Below are positions 13,401-28,400 of a DNA stretch of 64,000 nucleotides, one piece after another (position 1 is the stretch's first letter; every line of letters starts with the position of its first letter). The notes below the pieces were generated by a model. It was not told the DNA's origin, did not search any database, and saw only the letters and a list, made by a program, of their open reading frames with translations. Origin of the DNA: Paracyclopina nana (lineage: Eukaryota > Arthropoda > Copepoda > Cyclopoida > Cyclopettidae); assembly GCA_019096065.1 (NCBI GenBank), contig JAGUCH010000003.1, positions 8,742,001 to 8,806,000 of the forward strand. The letters are read 5' to 3'. Made by a program: the position numbers and the translations under genes.

Positions 13401-16400
13401 TGGACAAAGCGTCCGGTTTGGCCTGAAAAACTGACTGACATTCTGATGGCAAGGCTACATTTTTTCCGGATAATGTGGCAAAAGGGAAAAAGAAGTTTTT
13501 TTTGGTAGTCAATAAGAAAGGAGCGCGCCTTCTCCTTTGATCACGGCATAGCAGCCACGCAAAACCTCCAGCATTTTAACTACTATGGGATCGTGTTCCA
13601 TGCACCTGCTCAAAACTCTGTCTGCGTGGCTGCATGTGACTGCTGCTGATAGCGCTAATTCACCTACACCACATTTGTTATTCAGTCGGAATTGGGCAAA
13701 TCAATCACTATCGTACCTTAATGCCACAGGTCCAACAAAAGACGCCTTGAACACGAATTTTGCTGCTCAAATGCATTTATTGGCCGAGGAGGCAAAAAAG
13801 AGAGACAGCTCTCAAAAGAATTTGGTTTTAAATGGCAACTTGATTTGTATCTGTGTCAGTGACGTATGTACTCTACGTGTGACTCGACCTCGGTGGGGGG
13901 CAAAATTTTGGGGACATTTCGGGGAGTGAGAGGGACTCTACTACTGGAAATGCTTAATCAGCTTCGTTCATCTGCAGATAAATGTAAACGCGCAATAAAT
14001 TATGCACCTATATACTCACACAGATTGATCCACTTTTTGAATGGGTGAGGAGCATAAGCCCATTTGCTAAAGTAAACATTCGAAACGAAGAATGGACAGC
14101 AGCAGACGCTGCAGTAGCTACTTCTTCAATCCTGTTTTTTCGCCTCTGTGTGTATATAATTTTCCCCCTATAAAAATAAGAGTGCACATGGCGGAAAGAA
14201 AATAAACCGAGAAAAAAGCAAAAGTATCCAAAAAAAAAAAAGATGCGGATTGACAAGCAGCTGCGAATTGGTGAATTTTGATGCAAACTGCTTGAGATGC
14301 AGCAGCAGCAACAACAACACTTGTGTGAACAAGGTAACCATCTGAAAATGACGACTCCCATGACCCGCGGGCCAACCCTATACCTTTACTGCACTTGCAC
14401 ACACTGTTAGCGAGACCATCAAGACTTGCTAATGGCCATGCATGGCCATGTGGGTGGCCACTCGTGAAAAGGCTGCATATTCAAGAAGGAAATACCGGTG
14501 GGACAGTCACACAATGGCTTCAGAGAAAATATTGATGCTCACGCAGAGACCAGCCTCACAAATTCCAACCGCAATCGAACAAGACTTTTTTGGCTGAACA
14601 TGACAACAAATCTCAATTTGAAAAACATGGCCACGAGACCGTAAAATTGGCACTCGCTTGTCCTCCTACTAGTAATTACTTATGAATTGCCTCGGACAAA
14701 ACATATGGCTTTAAATATAAAATGCAGTTTTCTTTGTAGCTCCTCTTTTTCCCAAGCATGCATTATTATTTGGACCCCATACCCTGGCCAACATCGATTA
14801 TTACATAATGCTTCCTGCAATTAATGCCACTCTAGCTGGGAAATCAATTTCAATAGGCTGGCCAAAAATGAATTTCGCCACAACGAAAACTAATGATGCT
14901 TGAGGTCAATCAAGCCCAGGGAAGAGGCACTGAGTGGTAAACTGCTCAAAAAACAACTTGCTTCCAACTTTGAGAGCCTCGTCACCGACTTAATTTTCCG
15001 AGTCGAGTCATTTTTTCCGTTTTGTAGCTTGAATCATCATCAGTGATAAACGCATCCATTTGTCATGGCGTATGAACTGCATGAAGCAAGAGCATTAGGG
15101 ATGCCCATAAAAGGAAACTGCTACAATTTCTTAAAACTGAATTTCCTGATAGCCACAGCTTCAATGTACAGTGCGTGGAATCCCCTGAACATTTCTGAGC
15201 CAGATAGCCACAAGCACCCTGGTTTTGTCAAGCATAAATTACGAGCCCGCAAAGTGTGGAAAACATCCAAGTTGACCTTACTCCACAACACATGCTACTT
15301 CTCCCCAACTTGCCCAAGTGGCTTTTTTTGACAAACAATGGAACACATTATGAATGATTGCTCGAGTGCCATACCAATGTCAAAAGTGACCCACATTAGC
15401 TAGCCACTACTTCCCCGTTTTTCATTTGCTGATTGCATCAGCACCGATATGCATAGTTTGTTAGTATCTTGATGGATTCTTTATAGGGTCCGAATTTGTT
15501 GAGCACATCAAGGTGGACTCAACGGGCTCAATCATTTTGTCCGACACATTTCGCCATGTTGCAAAATGTCCGACACATTTGGTATAGTTGCAAAATGACC
15601 GACACAAATTTGGCGACAGGTGCATTTTTTGCCCGACACATTTGGTATAGTTGCAAAATGACCGACACAAATTGGCAACAGGTACATGTTTTGCCCGACA
15701 CATCTGGCATAGTTGCAAAATGACCGACACATTTTTGTAAGTTCATTTACCTATTAAAGACTGCACAACAATTAAATGTTTTAGCTGCCTATTTCATAAC
15801 CTAGTTAGAATTTTTTTTTTTTAATTAATCTTAATGTCTACAATTTTTTCCAAAAGTCATTGCTGATATACTTTTTACAAATAAAAAAACTTAAGATGTG
15901 TACTGAAGTATGTGTCGGACATTTTACAAATGGATCGTGTCGGACACTTTACAAATGGATCGTGTAGGACATTTTGCAACTTGTCAAAACCTGTCGATCA
16001 TTTAACACTCTATTTGTCGGACATTTTACAACTATGACAAATCTGTCGGGCAAAAAACGCAGTAGATGTCGGTCATTTTGCAACTTGGCTTGTCGGACAT
16101 TTTATAACTTGATTTTCGGACAAAAAAAGTTCCCCCGACTCAACGAGAGGCTCCTTTCTTCCCTTGCTACGCTAAGAGGCTGTAAGCTTACCTGCAAAAA
16201 GAAAATATTCATGCATAATTTCAAGTGTTTCATCAGTTCGAGAAATGCAAATGGGGTGCCATGTCAAATGATGCAGCAGCATCATCATAACGGGCCATTA
16301 AATTGGATTTGCAGGCTGTAAAGATAGCAGTGCAAATCAATTTGGCCTCGCTATTTTCCATACATTCCTGGCTACTATTACAAGCGAGCTGGGTGGCCCG

Positions 16401-19400
16401 CAAGTCTACTATACTCAAATTTTTTGCTGCATAATGAACCACGTGCAAGAATAATTTCTAATTTCTTGCCCCCCTCAACTCAAAACACAATTAAAGTTTC
16501 TTCGAAAATGATACAGAACAACAGTTAGAAGAAAAGTGGGCTAGCTCTTAAAGCAACTTTCCGGCCAGGCCAGCTAGCTTTTTTGCAGCAACGGCAAATG
16601 ACCATAACAATGAATGTGTTGGAAAGACAAAAAGCTTCTCTTTTTTCCAGATGACTTCATTTTTCGCGTCTTGTGTGGCACATTCTTGATTTTAGTCGCC
16701 AGTAAATTTATGATCCATCTCCACGAATGTGTCTATCGTTATCAAAGAGGCCATCTTTAAAACTTGTGTACGTTTCCAACGACGGCCCTTGAAAGCTTGC
16801 TGCCTCGTCAATTGTTTCACTCGAGGCAGAAATTCATTTTTTCACATCAATCTCCTGCTATTTCTCAAGCTCCGATCAATCGTTAGGCCTAGCTGCCTGT
16901 GTGTTTACTGCGCAAGGTAGGCGAGTTTATGTAAATAAATGATGCATGTTTAACGCGTTATGAGATATGCTATACACAAATCTGGCATATTTGAAGAAAA
17001 TGCACACAACTTCTCCTTCCACAGCTTCTTCATTTTGGCCAATCGTAAAAATCGGCATCCCGCAATTACAGCCTTGTTTAGCAGTAAGTTCAGGCAATTT
17101 CATTGAAAAATGTGGCCATAATGATAGCAATCATCTCACAACACAGATAATACTGCGAGAACGAAGCCACAAAGCATCATAAGGGTTCCAATTTGGCTCC
17201 CTGAGCCTACGCGCCCATTTGTATAGCACAAGCAGCTAGGCAAACAAGGCTTATCTATACATTTCAAAGGTGAATTTGTGACTGTGAGCTATTTGGCGCT
17301 AATTATTCAGTACTGGACGGGTTTTTTGCTTCATTTCTCGCCATGCTAATATGGTAAAATTGTAGCTCTTTTTGCCGGGCCGTTTTCGAAATTAAGTACC
17401 ACCTCACTACAACGCATGAATTTTAAGTACAAGTGTTGACCAAAAAGCTGAGGAACTGTTCCGTTCGCGTGAAAATATGCTGGCGAGTCCTCGTCACGTG
17501 ATCACGCGATTTGTCCACGAGAATTGAGTTAATCTGGGAAATATTCACAACTGATTGCTCAAAGATGGCTGAGCAGGTACACGAGGCCATTTTGCATGCA
17601 CGTCAACTAACAATTGCATGACAAATTACTCAAAGTGTACGTAGGGCCTCTAAGCAGTTTATCAAAGGAGTTTTTTCTCGCTCGCTCCACTTCTTCTTGG
17701 GAGTAAATGATATACTGCATATACGAGATAGCCTATTAAGGAAATAATGGTTTTATTGGCCGGAGATGAGACCCATAAAATGCCAAGTGGATTGGCCTCG
17801 CTTTTTCTGTGCGAAGCAAAAGTGTCTCCACAAATTACTTTGTTGTTTTGACAGCTCGTTTTTGCCACTGCTGCTGCTGCTGGGAATGTCCACCCCTTCT
17901 AAAGATAACACTCTCGCGTTTCTAAAGACCGTCGTTTTCAGTAATTACAATTACAACGAAAGCTCTCCTTCACAGACGCTGTTCGGGTCCGAGCAAAAAA
18001 AGGCTAGCTAGTCTTCATTGGCAAGAGACAGCTCAGCCGATATAATTTATGGAGAGAAAAAGCTAGTCAACCCATCCGCGCTTCTATTCCCTTGTAGTAT
18101 TCATGGAAAGAGACCCATTTCAACTGTGATAACCATCTAAATTTGGGAGCACTCTATCTTGATTCAGCAGCAGCAGCCTCAAAAACATGGAAAGTTTCTG
18201 GTGCAGGCCAACTACAACTGGCGGAGGCCCAGATATTTCAGGAGCTGATTTCTATCGATTTTATGCCTGCTAAAGTTGAGACGAAAATAGCGCTGGCTAA
18301 AGTCAACAATATCATCAAATCTTTTTAAGGCCCTGTATATTGTATGCCATGTGCTTTGCGTGGGGAGGACGAAAAAGAAGTCGCCATAACTTTTGATTTC
18401 TCGTTCGGATGTTATATGGGATCGGGTTACTGTATACAATAGACTACAGCAGTATAGAGATGTATTGGATGATAAAATAGACGAGATTTTCTTCCCTTTC
18501 CCAACTTATCCCAAGACGACATCATTTATTTTTGCAAGCAAAGGTCACAGAGCAGAGCTAGTTTTTTATAGCATGGCCCCCATCTTGAAATGGTTGATGT
18601 TTAACATACCTTTAGTGAAGTCAGGTCGGGACGATTTTTTGCCAGCAAACGAGTCACAACGAATGGATCGTTTCCGCCATTTTATCTCCCCAAAACCAGC
18701 GTTGAAAAGTGGAGCAATTGCTTTCTACTTCAATTGGCAACATTTCAGATTCAGGAACTTTTGGGAAAAGCGCAAAGACCTCGGAGCACTTCACTTGAGA
18801 ATTCGGAGAATCACTACTCGTGTCACTCATGAAACATGCTTTTTTGACTTGATTGAACTTGAAAAGAGATCATTTCTCTATTGTTGTCAACGCTAGATAG
18901 TTGGCGGGTGTTGTTGACAAAATTGCACAGCCCAGCTAGCCTGACTAGAAAGGAGACAAACATTCATCGAAATGGCCAGAAAATGCCAAATGGCTCTACC
19001 TTCATCGCTTTTAACATGCCTGACGATGTGGGATTCATGAGAGAAAAATTTGCATGATGAGAGGTCAATTCATGTTTTACAGAAAAAAATTGACCAGACC
19101 ATGAAGATTACTTTTGGTACAAAGAAAATGTGATCATGCCCTACAAATCACGGTTATTGCTCGGGTTCGCGGGGGAAAGGAGAAAAAAGAATCTCCAGGG
19201 CATATGGAGAAATGAAATGATACTATATTTCCAGCAGCAGCAGCATGCCACATCAAGTGATGGAAAATGTGAAAGAAAAATCCCCATGAATTTTACACAA
19301 TTGGACCTTGGCATATGACTATTTCAGGGTAATTTCCCTTTTATTACCAACAGACCGAAACGAAAACAGGAATAAACGTTAAAATATCAAAAAGCAGCAC

Positions 19401-22400
19401 ATTTCTCTTCTGCTGTATCGGATCAATTATGGGGTCACACTCAGTAAAAATCCCGCATTTTTTTTTGCCCATATTCTGATTTTTGCCTGATTGTGCAGCC
19501 CAATAAATCAGTCGCAATCTGCTCAGCATTCAAGTTGGGCAGGATAGTTTTATAGGGATAGTAGTAAAAATCTTTGATACTGGTGGAATACTTGTAAGTG
19601 GCAATTGGAATTTACGCATGTTTAGCATTCGGGGGTCGTGACCCTTTGAGAGCTTTTTTGGTCATTTATGTCAAAAGGAGCAGCTGGGATGGAAATGCTG
19701 CACTGTGTATTGCTGCCGCTCAAAATGATCTGCCTGGTTTTCAGGATCCCTACTGATTTTAAGCTGATGCACTGAAGGGGGTCATATAGCTCCGACGGCG
19801 ATTTGCCGCCCTGCACGGTGGGCAAAAAACGCCGAGAGCCCAGATTAAGTTGGAAAAGACGTCGTCCTCCTATCATCTTGAGAAATGAACTGTAAATTGG
19901 CGCTAATTGCCAAGACAGTCTGACACCCCTCCTCCAATGCTGGCTGCTTTCTCGGTGAAAAGAGAGGGATTTTTCGGTAGTGTATACAAGCATTTTATAG
20001 TGCCAAACACAAACAGGGTGGTGCCAGCTGAGTGAGCAGCAAAGGGGCCAAATAAACATTAGTGGAGGAGTTTCCACAACAATACGAAAAAGGCTTTGTG
20101 CCATAAATTGAATGTTACTCTTGAAGCACACTGTGTGCTACTCTATCTGGCTTGCTACTGCTACCATTATATATCCCATGGCAAGAGAGAGCTTTTGTAG
20201 CGGCAGAAAAAAGGGCACCCCTTGCGAGCTGGAAAGGAACTCCTTAATCTGAGACGAGCTGAGAAATGAGTCCATACAGAAAAAGAAGAAGACTTTGGAA
20301 TAAAAAAGAAACTTCTCCGAGTCGTGTACTTCCTTTTTTCCTCCTCCGTTTTCGCGAGATGAATCGCCTCCATTTTCGTGGGTCGACGAATTGCAGTTGT
20401 AGCGCAATCGTTTAACGGTTTTGCATCCGAGAGCTGCTGTTTTATTTGTACAAGTTTACCGAATGTTTATCCTTCTCAGAATCGAAGAGGGTGCTTGAAA
20501 TAGAGACAGCCACCATTTATCTTTTGAGACTCTCTAATCTTCGTTAGAACGAAGCAGTAATGATGATGGCACAGTTTTTCAAACAAAGCGACTGACTACT
20601 GACGCGCAAAATATGACATTTCCTTACTTTGTTTGAGCAAATGCTGCTACATCGGGTCCCCATTGCACTGTAAAGGGACCTTTGCTCCGACTTGTATCTT
20701 CGCTCTTGCTCTTTACTGAACAATCTGCGAGCATTGCTCGGAGAAAATCTTGCTTCCAGATAACAGATGACCGCGTGGTGACAGAAAATGTCGACCTTAG
20801 TAGTGCTTGAGAGTTGCACTGCAACGATTCGTGGACTTGGGACATATATAAATCATCCTCTCTCGAGCAGAAATTAATTCACTCTATTTCTAACAGAACG
20901 CAATTAAAAAATGCCAGATTGTTACAAAAATGTTATAGCATAGATGCAATGTCGTTTTTATGTCTTTTTTGCTGTGCAGCCCAGCTTTTTTCTGAGTATG
21001 TAGCTTCTCTGGGAGTTGATACACTTAAGAGAATGTTTTGACTGAAGATTCTCAGGCGCAATTTATTACGTGAAGTTTTACAGAGGAGAGGACATGAAAG
21101 TTTTATTTTGTGGACTATCTCGAGGTCTCGGGGGACTTGTTCTTGCAAATCAAGGACAATTGCCCGAGATAAATTGACAAAGTTTGGCATAAATCTGAGC
21201 CCTAGTCGAGATAACAAAAGCATATAGCAAGGAATAGAAGTAATAAAATGCAGCCAGCCAGCTTTCTTCTTCTTCTCATGAATTGTCGAAATGCGGATTC
21301 ACCACGCAAACCAATACCACCTACGAGACCATAGTAGAAACATATGAGGAAAACTTTTTTTCCCTTCCTTCATCTATTACCATGCAGCCCGCCCTAATTT
21401 TGCGCAAGATGGGCGTGGATCCAGGCCAACAACTGGATTTTCAATGGAAAGCTTCTTCATTGTGCACAAGTTCCTCACCGCAATTTGCAGCTTTGCCAGG
21501 ACTTACTTAGCACCTCGATAACTCAGATCTATTCAAATGGACGATGCTCAATCTGGACGTCGTCAAGCGCCGCCAAATGGCCCACATTTCCGCTTTCAAC
21601 TGCAAATATCATCATTTTGCTCTGGATTTCACGACAATAAAGCCATTTTCTCACCAATATCGTATTTTACGACCTTAATGACACCGAGACAGCTGCTGCT
21701 ACAGGACATTTCTGCCTGCTGCATCTTTGAGAGCTCATTTCGGTCAATTACTACTGGCATCCTCAAGTCGTAAATGATTCCCTTCATTTTGAGCAAGACG
21801 CCATCATTAGCCGCTTCTCTGCAAGTTTTGTCCCAAGATAACGATGCCTGATTGTGCTTGTAAGACAAAAATCACCGGTTCAGGTACGTAATTATCTCGC
21901 GGTAATCCCTCCTTTTTGTCCGAAATTTCAGCGTGAACAAAATAACACAAAAGAAGATCGAGCCGAGAAATAAATGGCCCAATTATAGAAAATGTAGGGC
22001 TGTTTTTGTTGCTGGTAGCCAATTGCAATCGTCTGGCTTTGAATCTGGAGCAAGAAACGTTGCTTTTGGGGAAAAGAACAACTAAAGATCGACTATGCAA
22101 AAAAGGGAGCTAGGTGACGGCGGGGCGGAAAGGCTGGCGAAAACACTTGCAAAGACACACATGAAACGATAGCAGAAAGCGATCATTAATCTTGGATTTG
22201 TGGCTTTTCGAAAAGCTCTCTCGGGCATATCTCTCTGTTTTCAAGATCGTTAGCCTCGTGTTGTTGAGAACCACTTAAATTCAAATGATATGCCAACTCT
22301 TCTTCGTCTCCTTCGACAAAAGCTCCCATGGACTGCCATCAAGGTATACTATTTGCCCCCATTGAGTTTTTGTTCATAAACGGGGAGGCTGGACACTGAT

Positions 22401-25400
22401 AGACGAGAGTCGATTTACTTGCTCTGCCTTAAAAGCCACGTCAATCGTGGTGATTGTGCAGCCACCAATCCGGAAAGATGATGCACTCTCATATGTAACT
22501 TTGAGATCAAACTTTAAGCAGGGTGGAAGTTAAAGAAGCATTCAATCGAGGACACTTTTATGTTGCTCCAGCTTTTATGCGCTGTTAAACAAAAGCCCCA
22601 ATAGCTCTCGAGCTGCCTGCCCCCAAACACATAGGACACAAGTCTCACGAAAATAGCCTTTTTATGGTAAAAGAGCCAATCTAGACTTGGAGTCGGAGCA
22701 TGGCCTAATTATTGCTCAATTGCAAGTTTTATAAGTGAGGCAGAAAAAGTGACTTTAGTTTAGCAAGTTTCACCAATGGAAATTGAGGGCTGCTTTTTTT
22801 TAACCAAAAAGTAGTTTTGTTTAACGAAGTAGTAATACAGCCTTTTTTTGCTTTTCATAGCAGCCAATATATAATATTTTCGTTGCATCGAGAGGAATTG
22901 TAAGGCATTTCTGCAAATGCACTTTTCTTTTATAGCCTTAATTCAACTTCCTCCTCCTCCTCTCGAGATTTCAGGGAAACGTGGCCCACTGTGCAGCAAC
23001 GAGTTCCGTGCTGTTGTCGATTTTGAAGCTTTTAACCCATTTTGAGTCGACGACTCTCAGGATAAAGTGCACATTGAGCAAGCAGGATGAAAAATTGATC
23101 TCGACAAAACATTTGGCTTACCTGAAAAAGCAAAGAGAAAAGTGAAAGCTTCCCTAGTTTTTGTCGAATACACAGGGAGAGTGGAAGGAATCATTTGTAG
23201 CACTACCAATATCAGCTTTTTCGTTGGGCCCAGCAGCAGATAGAAATCCTGGCGAAAACCTTCGTTAAACAAGATGGATCTGCTCTGCTCCTACCTATCA
23301 AAAAAATCATGACAAATGGGAACTGTGTTTTTACGAGATTTATTGGCTTCTTTTGCTCACTAGATAATCAGGCTGCTGTACAAAAGGCCTTTACCACTTC
23401 TGTACCCAGAAAACAAAGCCAAATAATTCGCTTAAATTGAACAGAAGCTGTTTTCTGGCCGAAGAAGAAGCTGGGCTATAAAAAGCAGAGTTAAGTGGCG
23501 CGCTGTGAACACTTAACAATCGAGCCAAAAATCTATTGCTGTTCCAGCAAAAGTTACAGTGAAGCATAAAGTCATAGAAGTAGAAACTAGTTCTGGCTGT
23601 TTGCGCTACATAGGCCACGAGTATGGTTATATTGGGATAAAGTGCAAACTCGCATTATTTAGTGGAAGCACATGCCTATTTACGTTCCCCGTTTCTTTTT
23701 TTGGCCACATTTCATTGCACTTGTGCCGTCGTAGTCGCCTTTTCTTTGTGTGTGCGACTGTTTTCTTTCTTTCAGGACATCACATGCACCGAAGAAAAGT
23801 TCGGCAACTCTTCCAACTACTTTGAGAAGAGACCAAATGGAAAGACAGCAGCTATTTTTGTTAACAGCAAAAGCCATTAAAGTTGGTGTGTGCAAAACTA
23901 CATCACAGATGATGCACTGCCATGCAATGCGTAACGGGGTGCTAAAATGTGCGAAATCGGATATAACAGCCAAACTGACAGCATCAGTCATCAAGGCAGT
24001 GGCAAAAAAGTGCAACAGCAAACTCTAGATTTGAGAGCAGTCGAGCAAAAAGTGTGTGTCGTACCAAATCGTGATAGAGCCAACTTCACGACTTTCAACA
24101 AGATCGTGCCTGTCTGCGCAAATCAGGACCGGACTCGAGAAAAAGTCTTAATAGGGTGAAAGATGATAGTGAGCAAGAAAGTTTCTACTTTGGTGTGAAT
24201 TGAAAAAACCAACCACCTTACCCAGCAGACTAACAGTTGAATTTTACAAAGCCTCAATGCAATTCATTTGCCAATGAGAAGCAACACAACCCTCAAAAAT
24301 TAGACCACGTTGAGTCCTACCAAGATAGGGCACAGCGGAGAAAGTATGATTGTTCGCTAACAGCCAATTAAGCATCAAAATTCTCGGAAAACTGCGGTGA
24401 TGAGAGAACGGCAATTTTTTACCAAATGCTACTTGCTAATTATGTGCAGAAAGCATCCAGCTTGCAAGATAAGAGGAGCACTAATCTGAGCTGACAATGA
24501 GCATGCATGCAGCCGGCCTTGGCAAAAATGAAAGTAGGTAACGCAGCAGTGCTAATTCCTGCTCTGATAATGCTTGGAAGTATGCTGAAAATGTCACTAA
24601 AAGCAGAAAGGCAATTATTGCCTTAGTAGCAAAGATGCTTCTTGTTTTCAAAACTCGGAGAGATTAATGACGACCTCGTTTCCAGTTAAGATCTCGGGCT
24701 GTCGTGAAAGACTTTGCATACATTGAAATGTCAATTTAATTGGGACCGTTTTTTGCTCATGTCCTACCGATGACAGCATTCAAATTGAATTCAGATTAGT
24801 TATCATGGCTGGTAAGTGTTCCACTTTTTTCCACAAAAAATAGCTTTTAATTTTGTCATCAAGCAATTAAGATACGTTATCAGCAATTGGTGCTGCTGCA
24901 GCAATAGAAGTTTTTACTGTCTTAGCAGAACGAATTAAGGACGTAGCATCTTCCAAACTTTTAGCTCTCAAATCAATCAATAAAATATTTCGTTGCCAAG
25001 TTCATAAGAGGCTTTATCTGAGCAACACCCACAGTTTGTGAAATAAAAAATCCTGCCTTATTGTGTCTCCTTATGCTGTGAAACCCTTTCAAAATGGCTT
25101 TGATTAATGAAGCCTGCCAATGAATGTGATTCATCTTGTCACAGATGCTGCGCGTAGGTGACATTTTTGCATTTTCGTTTTGAAAACAAAATGCAATTAG
25201 AATGTTTGCCATGAACATATGGGTTCATTGTGAGCTCCTGCCAATAAAATTGGGATTAAGTTTGGCTTCAGACGCAGGGAGGTGGGTACGTGGTAGCATA
25301 CATTATTATTATGCACACAGACTTGAGAGCTGAGGGTGTGATATTTGCATACTATGATTTTGACAGAAATGCCAAAGGTTCACTGATTTAGCTGCATTCT

Positions 25401-28400
25401 TTGAACAAAGTATTAGCTCGTTGCACAATATGCACTGACCAATCCAAAGGTAAGCATTCAGAACTAACAAAGGCTGGTATTCTCTTTTTGCTGAAATTGC
25501 ATTATCTTGACAAAAGTTGAGAGAGAGACCCTTCTAAAAGTTGGTCATAGTCAAAGAAAGAAGTGTGGTCATGATATTTTGCAAAAGTGAAAGCCAGATG
25601 AAGGTAGGAGCACTGTGAGCTCTCTGTGTCACTAATCCCCCATTCTGTACAGTGAAAATCCCATGGAACACAATGCTTTTAAGGCTGCATATAGTAGGGG
25701 TACTTCATATATTGATGTCATGCAGACAAGAATAATCTCCCTCTTGAGTGCACTTTGGAGCAATAATGAAGTGCCAGCCAGATTCCAGGCATGCAAAACC
25801 TGGCTCTTGAAAACTTTCGCCATTAAGGTCGTGCCTCAAAATGGATTCTTTTGATGAAAACCACCAAACAGGGGCTCGAAGAAGAAAAAGCTCCTCGAGT
25901 ATCTACATGGAATGCTGAGTGAATTTCAAATAGAAAAGTACAGTAGACTCTCCACGCAAGCTTTCTAACTGCTATATCAACGCTTGCGATCATTTCAACT
26001 AGAATTAAAAATGCTGCAATCATAGTTTACGAAAGAGTTGGAGTTTTGTGACAGCTATGGATATCAGAAAATGCACTTATACGGAGTACTCTGCTCCATA
26101 TTGAGTTACCTCTGACTAAAAGTTGTGCGCGCAAGATTATTGAATTTTTCCTTGCTGGCAACTGTAATATAGTAGTGTAGCAGCTCAAAAGCAAGCAAAA
26201 GTTGGTGAAATTGAAATGACAAGCCTCACTTTAGTGCGAAGACTGCAATTGTTCCGAGTAGGGCGGCCTTACACTGTGCGGAAAATACTTAGCAGGCGAT
26301 GCATGTGAATATGGTAGCAGAAGAAGAAGTAGCAGTAGGCTTGTTCATAAAAGGAAAGAATGGAGGCTCTTGAGCATGACACTCATGATGTCATTGTCTC
26401 CCCTCTTTATTCAAAGCCATCATCATCAAGTTCATCATTACGGCCATCTGCACTTTGCTAAAAGTATGTGAAGCCAGGAGCAGCAAGGAAGATGAGATCA
26501 TGGAATTGAGTAATTAGATACGGGGAAACTTACTAATCACTATTGTACTGACACACTAATCCCGAATTTTTATCACTACTGTACTGACATACCAACAGCT
26601 ACACTTTATGAACAGTCTTACTAAGAACTACTGAACTGACACACTTACCGCTACACTCTTTGAACAAGTAGCATTTTGACATACTCACTAGCCACTACAC
26701 TTTTTGAACATGTAGATTAGTAACTACTAGTCAGACATTAACATTGTACAATAAATCAAAAAGCAAAATAAAAAAAGGACACTCCCAATTCTTAAGTATT
26801 ACCTGAAAAGCCTAACCTATAAAGCCTTCCTTTATAAGCCTAACTTGCAAATCATAATTTCAAAAGCCAAACATTGAAAGCCTAGCCTGAATTACCTAAC
26901 CTTAAATATGTCATACTTCAAAAGCTCTAGTGGAAAAGCCTAACTTTAAAAACATAAACTCACAAGCCAAACCTTAAATGCCTAACCTTAACTACCTAAC
27001 TTTTAACATGTCTTACCTTAAAAGCTGTACTGTAAAAGCCAAACCTTGAAAGCCTGGCCTTAAAATAATATATACCAACAGTATACCAATGCAATGTGTA
27101 ATCTGAGTACTCCTAATGTGACAGGAGTAGTGACTAAAGTGTCAGTGGTAGTGTAGTGCTTAGTATGTCAGTACAAAATGAGTATATTTAATTCTGTATT
27201 GGTTACTACATCAGTATATGGACAGTAGTTCTTAGTGTGTCAGTAGCGTAGTGCTTATTATATATGTTCAAAAACAGTAGTGACTAATGCGTAGAGGTAA
27301 AAACAGTAGTGTTTAGTAGTGGCACCCATTAGATACGAACTAATTGAATAAAGTGGATCATGCAAGAATTGCAGTGGCCACCTAAACTCGTAGAAGCTGG
27401 GATATACGAGCAACGACGTAACCGCAGTCAGTTGCCTGCATTGTATCACATGATCGATGTATCTTTCTTTCCACAAAGTGCTTGTGGCCTCGGAGATCCA
27501 TGAGCGATTAGCTTGTTGGTCAAACTGGGCTGTGTGTACACTATATGAGGCGGCTTCGGGAAAAATACTACTAATTAATTTTGCTCGCGAGGTGCAGCGT
27601 AATTTGCGTTTCAAACGCCGTTTCAGGCATTTGTGAAAATGGCCCCCGCAGTGCCGCCAGCCTTTGCTATCTTTTATAATGGCCTTCTAAGGCCTCATCC
27701 GAAGAAGAAGTAGTTGTATGAGTAGTCATGGCCATTGAGACCATTCTGGCCAGTAGTTTTTGTACTTGACCACATCTTCTTCCAATTGTGAGAAGTGTCC
27801 TTGTGCTTTTGATGGCTGCCCCATTTAACATGGTTGGCATGGTCAATCACCAATGAAGAAAAAGCTGCTGTTCCTGCAGCTGGCTGTGACACAATGTGCA
27901 ATTTTCTGAGCCTATAGCATCACTTCTGCCACTGCAGTTTTCTCTCAGTTGGATCCAATCAATGCAAAGGAAGAGCCTCTTGGAGAGTATCACTTTTAAG
28001 CTTACTTTCTCTCGCTGCTAAGTGTAATGGGACCCAAAAGCACTATACATGTCATGATCTGCATAATCTAGGCCGCGTACGACAACGTAGCTCTGAAATC
28101 TTGTGGTGGGTAAGAAGAGAAAGGCTTTTGAGTAATGGCAGCAAGGCCATGTCCTTTGGCTGCTGGTGTTGATGAGAGCTGGGCACAAGCATCGAAAAAC
28201 CATCATTATTTGAGAGCTGGTTGCAGCGTCCTTGGCCCCTGAAGCATGCATACACATGATGACCAGCCATAGTTGAGGCAAGTCGCGCTCTACTGACTCC
28301 CCATGTTATATGCTGCTTTGTTTCTTCATTAGTGTAGTAAAATTCAATATAGAAGCCAGGCTCATTTCCATGATTGTTGTCAGTAGTCATCAGCATAAAT

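Noticed and set aside
15461..15746. Overlapping minus-strand frames with repeated CRSFCNYTKCVG-like cysteine motifs
   Set aside because: They arise from the tandem units of the foldback element and appear in several frames at once. No start, splice or domain logic.
18393..18896. 167-codon plus-strand frame
   Set aside because: No ATG start, no recognisable motif and no splice context in an AT-rich intron; compatible with chance.
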